Shown one piece after another: positions 56,753 through 64,000 of a stretch of 64,000 bases of DNA. The stretch covers positions 186,001 to 250,000 of the forward strand of contig CAVSGZ010000012.1 in assembly GCA_963727765.1 (NCBI GenBank), written 5' to 3'. The position numbers and the translations under genes were made by a program. Below the pieces are notes generated by a model. The model did not search any database. It had not been told where the DNA came from and worked only from the letters and a program-made list of their open reading frames with translations. Each line of letters starts with the position of its first letter. Within the stretch, counting starts at the first letter, position 1. The DNA comes from FEN-299 sp963727765. GTDB taxonomy: Bacteria > Acidobacteriota > Vicinamibacteria > Vicinamibacterales > Fen-181.

Positions 56753-58380
56753 GTCGTCGGACCACTCTCGCCGACCTGTCGCGGCGTTCGCACGATCCCC
56801 TGCTGCGCCTCCAGCGGGAGGACCTCACGCCGCTGCCGTCAGCGACCCGTCAACCAACGTCAGATAGCGCAGGCCTTCAGGCCTGCGCCACGCCCGCTGG
56901 CCCCGTGTTCGCGCCCCGCGCCGCGTCGGCCGACTACCAGCTCGATGACATGCGCGTGCTGAGCCTGCCGATCCCCGCCTCGCCCGAGGAGGAGCAGGCG
57001 CTGGTCGCGCAGTTCCTGTCCGGCCTCGAGAAGCTCTTCTCGCGCGAGAACAACTGGACCTTCCTCCAGCCGCTGCTGCTGACGGTCGAGCACTGCGCGC
57101 GCTGCCAGACCTGCTCGGACTCGTGCCACATCTTCGAGGCGAGCGGCCGCGCGGAGATCTACCGCCCGACCTACCGCGCCGAGATTCTGCGCCGCCTCTA
57201 CTTCCAGCACGTCAAGGGCGGCGGCCTGCTGTCGGCCTGGCAGCACGGCACGGTGGATCTGAACTGGCCGATGGTGGCCCGGCTGGCGGAGCTCGCCTAC
57301 CGGTGCAACCTCTGCCGGCGGTGCGCGCAGACCTGCCCGATCGGCGCCGACAACGGCCTGGTCGCGCACGAGATCCGCAAGCTGTTCAGCCAGGAGATGG
57401 GGATCGCGGCGAAGGAACTGCACGCGTCGGGCTCGATGCTGCAGCTCAAGTCCGGCTCCTCCACCGGCATGAACCCAGCGGCCGTGCGCGACAACGTGCA
57501 GTTCATCGACGAAGAGATGTCGGAGAAGACCGGCCTGGCCGTCCAGACGCCCTGGGACGTCGAAGGAGCCGACATCCTGTTGATCCACAACGCCGGCGAG
57601 ATCCTCGCGTGGCCTGAGAACCCGGGGGCGTTCGGCGTCATCCTCAACGCCGCGGGCGTCTCGTGGACGATGTCGTCGGAGCTGGTCGGGTACGACTCGG
57701 TCAACTACGGCGTGTGGTACGACGACGCGCAGTTTGCGCGCGTGGCCGTGCGGCACGCGGAGGCGGCCCGCCGGCTCAAGGTGAAGAAGATCGTCGTCGG
57801 CGAGTGCGGGCACGCGCACAAGTCGCTGCTCGTCGTGGCCGACCGGCTGCTCGCCGGCGACCTCGCCATCCCGCGCGAGAGCTTTCTCACCGTCCTCAGG
57901 GACCTCGTCGTGGGCGGGAAGCTGGATCTCGATCCGACGCGCAACGATTTCCCCGTCACGCTCCACGATCCTTGCAACTTCGTCCGCCTGATGGGCATCG
58001 TCGAGCCGCAGCGGGAGATCATCCGGCGCGTGTGCCCGCGGTTCAGGGAGATGCACCCGCACGGCGTGGACAATTACTGCTGCGGCGGCGGCAGCGGCTT
58101 CGCCATCATGAGCGGCGGCGGGTTCGGCGACTGGCGCGCCGAGGTGTCGGGGCGGAAGAAGCTGCAGCAGATCCTCGACGCGTTCGCCGACTGCCCCGAG
58201 CCGTCGGTGCCGAAATATGTGTGCGCGCCGTGCAGCAACTGCAAGGGGCAGATCCGCGACCTGCTCGCCTACCATCACATCTGGGACAGGCACCGGATAC
58301 AATACGGCGGCCTGGTCGAGCTGGTCGTGAACGCGATGACGGCAGTTCGGCCCGGATTCATCGAATGGGAATGGCGGTAA
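56749..58380 (+). CDS. HdrD/DsrK-like Fe-S oxidoreductase with CCG domains
   Basis: This is a cytoplasmic Fe-S protein of 543 residues. It has two 4Fe-4S motifs, CARCQTCSDSCH (116-126) and CNLCRRCAQTCP (186-196). Two CCG-type regions follow (VVGECGHAHKSL with HDPCNF, and NYCCGGGSGFA with CAPCSNC), which in heterodisulfide reductases bind the catalytic cluster. Coupled to the cytochrome b-like gene, it resembles HdrDE, DsrMK or TmcBC modules that exchange electrons between quinone and a thiol or disulfide. The partner substrate is unknown. Residues 40-47 (SAGLQACA) are encoded by a REP-like palindrome inserted in frame in the weakly conserved N-terminal extension. Confidence 0.82.
   Translation: MSRRTTLADLSRRSHDPLLRLQREDLTPLPSATRQPTSDSAGLQACATPAGPVFAPRAASADYQLDDMRVLSLPIPASPEEEQALVAQFLSGLEKLFSRENNWTFLQPLLLTVEHCARCQTCSDSCHIFEASGRAEIYRPTYRAEILRRLYFQHVKGGGLLSAWQHGTVDLNWPMVARLAELAYRCNLCRRCAQTCPIGADNGLVAHEIRKLFSQEMGIAAKELHASGSMLQLKSGSSTGMNPAAVRDNVQFIDEEMSEKTGLAVQTPWDVEGADILLIHNAGEILAWPENPGAFGVILNAAGVSWTMSSELVGYDSVNYGVWYDDAQFARVAVRHAEAARRLKVKKIVVGECGHAHKSLLVVADRLLAGDLAIPRESFLTVLRDLVVGGKLDLDPTRNDFPVTLHDPCNFVRLMGIVEPQREIIRRVCPRFREMHPHGVDNYCCGGGSGFAIMSGGGFGDWRAEVSGRKKLQQILDAFADCPEPSVPKYVCAPCSNCKGQIRDLLAYHHIWDRHRIQYGGLVELVVNAMTAVRPGFIEWEWR
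56861..56889. repeat. REP-like palindrome inside the HdrD-like coding sequence
   Basis: CAGATAG precedes perfect 10-bp arms GCGCAGGCCT and AGGCCTGCGC separated by two bases. The element matches the intergenic copy at 23021-23049, including the CAGATAG lead. In frame it encodes SAGLQACA. Confidence 0.75.
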
Positions 58381-58387
58381 TCACACT

Positions 58388-59554
58388 ATGGACCTCATCT
58401 ACCTCGACAACGCGGCCACCTCGTTTCCCAAGCCCGAAGAGACCTACGTCTTCATGGACCAGTTCTACCGGACCCACGGGGTGAACCCGGGCCGGTCGGG
58501 TTTCGACCTGTGCATGGAAACCGGGCAGATGGTGGACGACACGCGCAAGCAGCTCTGCCGGTTCTTCGGCGGCACGACGTCGGACCGCCTGGTCTTCTCC
58601 TACAACTCGACCGACGCACTCAACCTCGCGCTGTTCGGCCTCCTGCAGTCGGGCGATCACGCGATCACCACGACCATCGAGCACAACGCCGTGTTGCGGC
58701 CGCTCTATCACCTGGCGGAGTTTGGCGGCGTCGAGGTCGATCACGTGCCGTTCGACAGCCGCGGGTTCGTGGACCCGGCAGCCATCCGAGCGCGGTTCAA
58801 GAAGAACACGAAGGTGGTCGCCGTCAACCACGCGTCGAACGTGATCGGCACGGTGCAGCCGGTCGGCGAGATCGGGCGCCTGTGCCGCGAGCGCGGCATC
58901 CGCTTCGTGGTCGATGCCTCGCAGACCGCGGGCAAGATCCCGATCGACGTGCAGGCGATGGGCATCGACGTGCTCTGCTTCACCGGCCACAAATCGCTGA
59001 TGGGGCCGACGGGGATCGGCGGGATGTACGTGGCCGACGGCGTCGAGATCAGGCACACGCGCGCCGGCGGCACGGGCGTCCGCTCGGCGCATCGGACGCA
59101 CCTCGACGAGTACCCCTGGCGGATGGAATACGGCACGCCGAACGTCGCCGGCATCGCGGGCCTGCACGCCGGCGTGAAATGGCTGGAGCAGCGGGGGCTG
59201 CACGCCATCGAGGCGCACGAGATGGCGCTGATGCGCCGGCTGGTGGAGGGCCTGCGAGGGCTTCCGGGCGTGACGATGTACTGCCAGGACGACCTGGCGG
59301 ACCACATCGCGGTGATGCTGTGCAACGTCGACGGCTTCGAGGCCGGCAACACCGGCACCATCCTCGACGTCGATCACAACATCGCCTGCCGCACCGGCCT
59401 GCACTGCGCGCCGAGGGTGCACGAGCAGCTCGGCACCGACACGCTCCATGGCGGCGTCCGCTTCGGCATCGGCCCGTTCAACACCGAGGCACACATCGAC
59501 GCCGCCATCTCGGCGGTCACCGAGATCGCGGCCGCGCGCGGCCAGAAGCGTTAG
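58388..59554 (+). CDS. Class V aminotransferase / cysteine desulfurase-family protein
   Basis: This is a PLP enzyme of 388 residues resembling SufS/CsdA-like desulfurases. IYLDNAATSFPKP is the N-terminal signature. The PLP lysine is Lys 202 in CFTGHKSLMGPTGIGG, with TTIEHNAVLRPL and VDASQTAG for cofactor contacts. A Cys occurs in the expected catalytic loop, CRTGLHCAPRVHE (Cys about 341), so sulfur transfer is plausible. It starts 7 bp after the HdrD-like gene; a link to that thiol-linked redox module is possible. No SufBCDE genes are nearby, so the physiological acceptor is unknown. Confidence 0.88.
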   Translation: MDLIYLDNAATSFPKPEETYVFMDQFYRTHGVNPGRSGFDLCMETGQMVDDTRKQLCRFFGGTTSDRLVFSYNSTDALNLALFGLLQSGDHAITTTIEHNAVLRPLYHLAEFGGVEVDHVPFDSRGFVDPAAIRARFKKNTKVVAVNHASNVIGTVQPVGEIGRLCRERGIRFVVDASQTAGKIPIDVQAMGIDVLCFTGHKSLMGPTGIGGMYVADGVEIRHTRAGGTGVRSAHRTHLDEYPWRMEYGTPNVAGIAGLHAGVKWLEQRGLHAIEAHEMALMRRLVEGLRGLPGVTMYCQDDLADHIAVMLCNVDGFEAGNTGTILDVDHNIACRTGLHCAPRVHEQLGTDTLHGGVRFGIGPFNTEAHIDAAISAVTEIAAARGQKR

Positions 59555-60033
59555 CCGGCAGGGGTCGGCCGTGCGGCGATGCGCGCGGGCACCGGGTGCA
59601 CGAGGCTCACGAAATCGGCGAACCTGACGCGCATCGCGTCCACATGGGTGCCCGCGTGGAACGTGATCTCCGGGTCGGCGGCCAGCGACTCGTCCACGTA
59701 GACCGTCTGTCCGTAGAGCGGCCCGAACGGGGCAACCGCGCCCACCTCGGACTCGGGATAGAAGTGGCCCAGTTCGCTCTCGGTGGCCAGCCGGATGGTG
59801 TGCGCGCCGGTGGCCGCGCGCAGCGCCTCCAGGTCGACGCGCGCCTGCGCCGGCAGCAGCGCCAGCACCGCCTGGCCGTCGGCGATGCAGACCACGGTCT
59901 TCGCCCACTCCTTGCCGCGCACGTGCGTGACGGCGGCTTCTTCCTGGGCGGTGAAGGCGGGTCGGTGTGGAATGGGCGTGAAGGCGACGCCGCGGGATTC
60001 GACGAACTGGCGGATGGCGGCTGGGATGGCCAT
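59551..60033 (-). CDS. YbaK/ProX-family aminoacyl-tRNA deacylase-like protein
   Basis: This is a 160-residue single-domain protein of the trans-editing YbaK/EbsC superfamily. Features are GKEWAKTVVCIADGQAVLALLPA with the functional Lys, and a C-terminal HAGTHVDAMRVRFADFV segment. Such proteins hydrolyse mischarged tRNAs (for example Cys-tRNA-Pro or Ala-tRNA-Pro), but which one cannot be told here. It overlaps the 3' end of the convergent aminotransferase gene by 4 bp. Confidence 0.85.
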   Translation of the reverse strand: MAIPAAIRQFVESRGVAFTPIPHRPAFTAQEEAAVTHVRGKEWAKTVVCIADGQAVLALLPAQARVDLEALRAATGAHTIRLATESELGHFYPESEVGAVAPFGPLYGQTVYVDESLAADPEITFHAGTHVDAMRVRFADFVSLVHPVPARIAARPTPAG

Positions 60034-60126
60034 ATCGCACCTCGTCTTGTTGGGGGCTCAGCTACATCTTGGACCCTCGCGCCGAGTTGTCAAGGGGGTG
60101 GCCCGCCGAACCTGGAGACGCTCATC

Positions 60127-61371
60127 ATGCACATGAACACAAGCCGCATTCCGTTCAGCGCCATCTTCACGTCGGTGGCCCTCGGCGCCCTGGTCGCGGG
60201 TCCCTCGGCGATGGCGGTCGAGCAGACTCGCCCGGCCGCTCCGCCGGCCGCGGCATCGGCATCCGGCGCGCCGTTCGACGCGCTCAAGGCCTTCTACGAG
60301 GACGGCCTGAGGTCCCATGGGATCGTCGGCAGCCGCCTCGTCGTCATGCGCGACGGCCACGAAGTGTTCGCCGACTCGGCCGGCATGGCGGACATCGCCA
60401 GGGACCACAAGGTGGATGCGGAGACGATTTTTCACTGGGCGTCGATCACCAAGACGTTCACCGCGATCGCGATCATGCAGCTTCGGGACCGGGGCCTGCT
60501 GAAGCTCGACGACCCGGTGGTGAACTACGTCCCCGAGCTTCGCCTGGTCCACGACCCGTTCGGCGACGTCAGCCGGATCACGATCCGCCACCTGATGACG
60601 CACAGTGCCGGGTTTCGCAACCCGACCTGGCCGTGGGGCGGCGACAAGCCGTGGCAGCCGTTCGAGCCGACCGAGTGGTCACAGCTGGTGGCCATGTTTC
60701 CCTACACCGAGATCGAATTCGAGCCCGGCAGTCGCTACAGCTACTCGAACCCGGGAATCATCTTCCTCGGCCGCGTCATCGAGCGGCTGACGGGCGATCC
60801 GTACCAGTCCTACATCGACAAGAACATCTTCAAGCCGCTCGAGATGTACCGCAGCTACTTCGACCGGACCCCCTATCACTTGCTGCCTCACAGGAGCGCG
60901 AGCTATTACGTCGAGAACGGCCAGCCGCGTCCGGATCCCTTCGACGTCAACACCGGCATCACCGTCTCGAACGGCGGCCTGAACGCGCCGGTCGGCGACA
61001 TGGAGAAGTACCTCGCCTTCCTCATCGGCGACCAGGCGCGGCGGGCGGTGTACGACGGCGTGCTGGCGCGCGCCTCGCTGGAGGAGATGTTCGTCCCGCA
61101 GCTGCCCGTCGGCACCGAGGGGAACGACCGAGTGTCGATCGGCCTGAACTTCTTCGTGGAGGACCGGCAGGGGTTGCGCCTGGTCGGTCACAGCGGCGGA
61201 CAGAACGGCTTCATCAGCCACTTCTACATTTGTCCCGCGCTCCGGGCAGGCTACATCGTGGCGTTCAACACGCAGGCACCGTCGGCGGGCAACGAAGACC
61301 AGGACGGGACGCGGATCTTCGACGCGGCGCTGCGGACGTTCATACTGAAGACCGTCTTCCCCACGTTGTAG
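60127..61371 (+). CDS. Exported serine hydrolase of the class C beta-lactamase / penicillin-binding family
   Basis: This is a 414-residue secreted hydrolase with a signal peptide (about 1-31). The catalytic SxxK is WASITKTF (106-109), the Tyr motif is YSYSNPG and the third motif HSGG is in LVGHSGGQNG. The overall pattern is that of esterase- or D-aminopeptidase-like family members rather than a proven beta-lactamase. GGAG lies upstream of tandem ATG codons; the first was used. The gene is convergent with the GDPD gene and ends at a shared hairpin. Confidence 0.87.
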   Translation: MHMNTSRIPFSAIFTSVALGALVAGPSAMAVEQTRPAAPPAAASASGAPFDALKAFYEDGLRSHGIVGSRLVVMRDGHEVFADSAGMADIARDHKVDAETIFHWASITKTFTAIAIMQLRDRGLLKLDDPVVNYVPELRLVHDPFGDVSRITIRHLMTHSAGFRNPTWPWGGDKPWQPFEPTEWSQLVAMFPYTEIEFEPGSRYSYSNPGIIFLGRVIERLTGDPYQSYIDKNIFKPLEMYRSYFDRTPYHLLPHRSASYYVENGQPRPDPFDVNTGITVSNGGLNAPVGDMEKYLAFLIGDQARRAVYDGVLARASLEEMFVPQLPVGTEGNDRVSIGLNFFVEDRQGLRLVGHSGGQNGFISHFYICPALRAGYIVAFNTQAPSAGNEDQDGTRIFDAALRTFILKTVFPTL

Positions 61372-61391
61372 GGCGACCCTTTAGGGTTGCC
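61372..61391. terminator. Possible bidirectional terminator between convergent genes
   Basis: GGCGACCC and GGGTTGCC pair with one G-U or mismatch around TTTA. The hairpin overlaps the stop codon region of both convergent genes. There is no long T run, so it is only a weak candidate. Confidence 0.35.
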
Positions 61392-62199
61392 GTCCGCGAG
61401 CCGCGCGCCACTCCGCCACCGTCTTCACCGCCACATCCGGCCGGTCGGTGATGAGCGCGTCCACTCCCCACCCAAGCAGGCGCCGGATGTCGTCGGCGCC
61501 GTCTACGATCCAGACCTGGACCGGCACGCCCGCCCGGTGGGCGGCGCGCACGAAGCGCGGCGTCATCACGCGCAGTCCCTCTCGCCTCTCTGGCACCTGC
61601 AGCACCTGGTAGCGCCTGAATGGCGGCAGCCAGCCAAGCCGGGCCCACATCACCGCGTGCAGGACCTCGCGGCTCGAGCCGCTGCTGGCCGTTCCAGGCG
61701 CGAGACGTCGGGCGTGCCGGAGCACGCCCGACCAAAACGAGCTGAGGCAGACGCGGCCGAGCGAAGCCGCCTCGCGCACGAGGCCGACCGTGGCGTCGGC
61801 CATCGCCGCCGTGTCGTCTTTCATCTCCACGATGACAGGATGGCGAGGATACCGCGCCAGCACCTCGCGCAGCGTCGGCACGCCGACGCCGCGTCCCCTG
61901 AACGGATGAGAGCCGTCGGAGGTCGCAAAATGGTAGCCGGCGTCGACGCGCGCCAGTTCTGCCGCCGTGAAGTCGGCAATCGCGCCGGACACGTCGCACG
62001 TCCGGTCGAGGCGGGCATCGTGGCAGACCACGACCTCGCCGTCGCGTGACAGTCGCACGTCGAGCTCGAGGCCGTCCACGCTTTCCGCCACCGCGCGGTC
62101 GAAGGCCGCGAGCGTGTTCTCGGGCGCGAGCCGGCTTCCGCCGCGGTGCCCGAAGACGAGGGGCCGGTCGGTGGGAATCCAGGACATCCCGGCCATCAT
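61381..62199 (-). CDS. Glycerophosphodiester phosphodiesterase
   Basis: This protein of 272 residues is a TIM-barrel enzyme releasing glycerol 3-phosphate from phospholipid head-group diesters. Visible motifs are FGHRGGSRLAPENTLAAF, the metal-binding ELDV and VVCHDARLDRTCD. The C-terminal VWIVDGADDIRRLLGWGVDALITDRPD is also a family hallmark. There is no signal peptide, so it is cytosolic. The ATG overlaps the stop of the upstream methyltransferase gene (ATGA); the much longer open frame upstream is antisense-phase noise. Confidence 0.92.
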   Translation of the reverse strand: MMAGMSWIPTDRPLVFGHRGGSRLAPENTLAAFDRAVAESVDGLELDVRLSRDGEVVVCHDARLDRTCDVSGAIADFTAAELARVDAGYHFATSDGSHPFRGRGVGVPTLREVLARYPRHPVIVEMKDDTAAMADATVGLVREAASLGRVCLSSFWSGVLRHARRLAPGTASSGSSREVLHAVMWARLGWLPPFRRYQVLQVPERREGLRVMTPRFVRAAHRAGVPVQVWIVDGADDIRRLLGWGVDALITDRPDVAVKTVAEWRAARGRQP

Positions 62200-62972
62200 A
62201 CCGGGTCGGCCCCGGCGCGGATCAGGTCGAGCGCCTGTTGCGCCGCGGCCACGCGCTTCGGCTCGCCGACCTTCCTCGCCCGCCACAGCAGGTTGTGGGG
62301 CGTGACGGTGGCGCCGACGAACTCGACGACCTCGGTTTCGTAGCCGCCGGCCTCGAGGCGCCATGTTCGCTCCGCGTCCACCATCGCCTGGATGAAGCGC
62401 CGCCGCACAGCCGCGTGCCTCGGAATCCCGGCAGCGGCCGCCCGCGCTTCGGCGCGCGTGGCCGCCGCCACCGCGCGGCTCGTGCAGCACGGCACGAGCA
62501 GCAGCTCGCGGCAGTTCGACGCCATCGCCCGCTCGATGATGACGTCGGCCGCCTCCCCGCAGGCGTGGAGTGCCGTGACGATGGACGGCCGGTCGGGCCA
62601 TGCCGACGGGTCCGACACATCGGCCTGCCGACACTCGACGGGGATGGAGGTCCCGAGCCGCTCGACGGCGAGCCGACTGAGCGCCACGCGCGACGCCTCG
62701 CGCTCGATCGTGACGACGCTCGCCGCAATGCCAGCAGGCTCGAACACCAGCTTGGCCGCCAGCAGCCCCACGTACGACTTGCCCGCGGCGGCATCGACGA
62801 GCGTCAGCGGCGAGCGCCGAGACACGCGGGCGGACGCGCGCTCGATCTCGTCGAGCATCGCGGCCACCTCGCGAGCCTTGCGGCGGTCCTCGTCTCGCAA
62901 ACCCGCGCCCTCGGCTGCGATGTAGAGCCGGTCCAGCCAGGCCTCGACGTCGGACAAGTGCGGCGCGCTCAT
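62196..62972 (-). CDS. SAM-dependent methyltransferase (Methyltransf_32/METTL25-like)
   Basis: This is a Rossmann-fold methyltransferase of 258 residues. The SAM loop reads VDAAAGKSYVGLLAAKL and the acidic motif II end VVTIERE. The segment TALHACGEAADVIIERAM followed by LLLVPCC is characteristic of the METTL25/Methyltransf_32 group, where ALHxCGD and CC are conserved. The substrate is unknown. It is translationally coupled to the GDPD gene downstream. Confidence 0.78.
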   Translation of the reverse strand: MSAPHLSDVEAWLDRLYIAAEGAGLRDEDRRKAREVAAMLDEIERASARVSRRSPLTLVDAAAGKSYVGLLAAKLVFEPAGIAASVVTIEREASRVALSRLAVERLGTSIPVECRQADVSDPSAWPDRPSIVTALHACGEAADVIIERAMASNCRELLLVPCCTSRAVAAATRAEARAAAAGIPRHAAVRRRFIQAMVDAERTWRLEAGGYETEVVEFVGATVTPHNLLWRARKVGEPKRVAAAQQALDLIRAGADPV

Positions 62973-63033
62973 CGTCCCAGCCGTCCGGCGACCAGGACAT
63001 CGCGAAGGGACATCGGTGGCTATTCTACTTGTA

Positions 63034-63177
63034 GTCGGAGGACGAGCATGTCAGTCGGAGGACGAACCTGTCTGGTCGGAGGACGGGCATGTCAGTCGGA
63101 GCATAGGCGTTCCGACTAACCATCGTCAGCTCCGACTGACAATCATCAGCTCCGATTCCTCATCGTCAGTGCCGACT
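63034..63177. repeat. Two opposed 20-bp-period arrays (GTCGGAG x4, then TCCGACT x4)
   Basis: GTCGGAG occurs at 63034, 63054, 63075 and 63095, and TCCGACT-type cores at 63111, 63131, 63151 and 63171. The two sub-arrays have a 20-21 bp period and reverse-complement cores, so the whole block can fold on itself. This fills much of the 412-bp gene-free gap between the methyltransferase gene and the radical SAM gene. Confidence 0.85.
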
Positions 63178-63178
63178 G

Positions 63179-63229
63179 CTCGGTGATCTGGAACGGCGAC
63201 TCTATTCGTCGCCGTTCCAGATCACCGAG
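63179..63229. repeat. Perfect 22-bp-arm hairpin upstream of the radical SAM gene
   Basis: Arms 63179-63200 and 63208-63229 are exact reverse complements enclosing the 7-base loop TCTATTC. It directly follows the 20-bp-period arrays and lies 155 bp before the radical SAM start codon. It could be a terminator, an mRNA hairpin or the remnant of a small mobile element. The remaining bases to 63384 show no recognised feature besides an AAGGAGA Shine-Dalgarno. Confidence 0.85.
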
Positions 63230-63384
63230 CCTATTGCCCGCTCGCCCCACCGGTCGGCCCATCCACTGGAATGTTCGATTCTTCGCCGAAACGGATCGAT
63301 ATCATGCGCAGGATGGATGGGTCGGACTCGGCCCGGCCGGCGTCGCCCGTGACCTCCACGTGCGACCCACTCAAGGAGAAGTCG

Positions 63385-64000
63385 ATGCACGCCCCGATCA
63401 AGTACGTCGAGAAGGGAATCGCGCTGGCGGCCAACGGGCTGTGGAGCGTGTTCCAGCTGGCGTATCGCGTCAAGCAGAACCCCTCCTTCACGCCGGCGTG
63501 GTCCGACCAGCCGCTGCTGAAGTCGTACGAGAAGACCAAGCCGACGCTGGGCTGGCCGCGCGAGACCGACTCGCTCTGCCCGGTCTGCACGCGCGAGGCG
63601 CGGCAGGAGATCATCGACGGCAAGAAGGACGTGTCGATCCTCCTCAAGGAGAAGGTGGGCGAGATCAAGGCCACCATCCTCGAACGCGACGGCAAGGTGA
63701 TGATCGTCAAGGACTGCCCCATCCACGGGCACTTCGAGGACGTCCTCTCGACCGACCCGGCCTTCTACCGCCACCTCGAGGAGTGGTTCCCCGGGCGCGA
63801 CATCCGGGCGCACAACGACGGGGGGCTGCACAACCACGGCAGCAGCACGGTGCTGCACGGCCGCGGCGCGGTGCTGACGGTCGACCTCACCAACCGCTGC
63901 AACATGATGTGCGACCCCTGCTTCACCGACGCCAACCAGGTGGGGTTCGTGCACGAACTCGGCTGGGGCGAGATCAAGACGATCCTCGACAACGCCATCA
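63385..64000 (+). CDS. Tes/MJ0619-like radical SAM protein, N-terminal part (3' end outside window)
   Basis: The frame is open to the right edge (205 complete codons). An N-terminal zinc- or cluster-binding region has CPVC (65-68) and CPIHGHFEDVLSTDPAFY (Cys 111, His 114). It is followed by the radical SAM motif CNMMCDPCF (172-179) after TVDLTNR. This CPxC plus CPxHG layout followed by CxxxCxxC is that of the MJ0619/tetraether-synthase (Tes) family and its bacterial relatives, which join lipid tails. Acidobacteria make membrane-spanning iso-diabolic acid, so such a role is plausible but unproven. AAGGAGA lies 6 nt before the ATG. Confidence 0.8.
   Translation, partial: MHAPIKYVEKGIALAANGLWSVFQLAYRVKQNPSFTPAWSDQPLLKSYEKTKPTLGWPRETDSLCPVCTREARQEIIDGKKDVSILLKEKVGEIKATILERDGKVMIVKDCPIHGHFEDVLSTDPAFYRHLEEWFPGRDIRAHNDGGLHNHGSSTVLHGRGAVLTVDLTNRCNMMCDPCFTDANQVGFVHELGWGEIKTILDNAI

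Noticed and set aside
60127..61371. Antibiotic-resistance beta-lactamase
   Set aside because: Only general serine-hydrolase motifs are present; many esterases and peptidases in this family have the same motifs, so resistance cannot be claimed.
61381..63000. A 539-residue protein covering the GDPD and methyltransferase region
   Set aside because: Only the last 272 residues match GDPD; the rest is the wrong phase of the methyltransferase gene, which has its own conserved frame.
63034..63177. CRISPR array
   Set aside because: Units are about 20 bp in total with no distinct spacer, the two halves are in opposite orientation, and no cas genes are present.

Overview
This is a GC-rich bacterial chromosome segment from a Gram-negative organism. 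Outer-membrane and periplasmic functions include Lnt, a TonB-receptor-like protein and many exported enzymes. The gene mix fits Acidobacteriota, perhaps the Vicinamibacteria: an Oar-type receptor with an N-terminal carboxypeptidase-regulatory-like domain, methylmalonyl-CoA mutase, a Cys-type sulfatase with an anaerobic maturase, and a Tes-like radical SAM protein. That placement is an inference from gene content; no rRNA or tRNA gene was seen. No insertion sequence, prophage or CRISPR array was recognised.

Layout. 1-4.8 kb: the end of a class A penicillin-binding protein, then a minus-strand sulfate-uptake operon (rrf2-sbp-cysT-cysW-cysA) with a clear operator/promoter. 5-13 kb: a minus-strand run of V4R-like protein, TPR protein, nfeD, slipin, SPOR protein, lnt and prfB. 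13-16.4 kb: mobA, argS and a class I amidotransferase. 16.5-26.2 kb: an RNA methyltransferase, an unknown gene, coaX, birA, valS, a response regulator and the two methylmalonyl-CoA mutase chains, all minus. 26.3-35.6 kb: tetraheme cytochrome c, a periplasmic protein paired with a TonB-receptor-like protein, an M1 peptidase, and an iadA-yfcC pair. 35.8-41 kb: glutamate dehydrogenase, sulfatase and its radical SAM maturase. 41-47 kb: two large PPDK_N-type ATP-binding proteins (the second fused to a nucleotidyltransferase domain) and a metallophosphoesterase. 47-51 kb: a double aspartic-protease-fold protein, nuoI, nuoB, ferredoxin and an IclR regulator. 51-56 kb: lipA and pyruvate dehydrogenase E1 alpha, E1 beta and E2. 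56-63 kb: a membrane cytochrome b-like/HdrD-like pair, a class V aminotransferase, YbaK, a serine hydrolase, GDPD and a methyltransferase. The right edge holds the start of a Tes/MJ0619-like radical SAM gene.

Functional links. LipA supplies lipoate for the adjacent E2. The maturase would make formylglycine in the adjacent Cys-type sulfatase. The Rrf2 regulator probably senses Fe-S or sulfur status to control sulfate import.

Two global oddities stand out. First, many intergenic gaps are filled with short-period repeats, often arranged as inverted arms and beginning exactly at stop codons. Three loci have a strict 20-bp period around an AGTCGG/CCGACT core. Second, five genes, including essential ones (prfB, pdhA), carry single-base insertions confined to two sequence contexts. 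This looks like systematic consensus error rather than real pseudogenisation.
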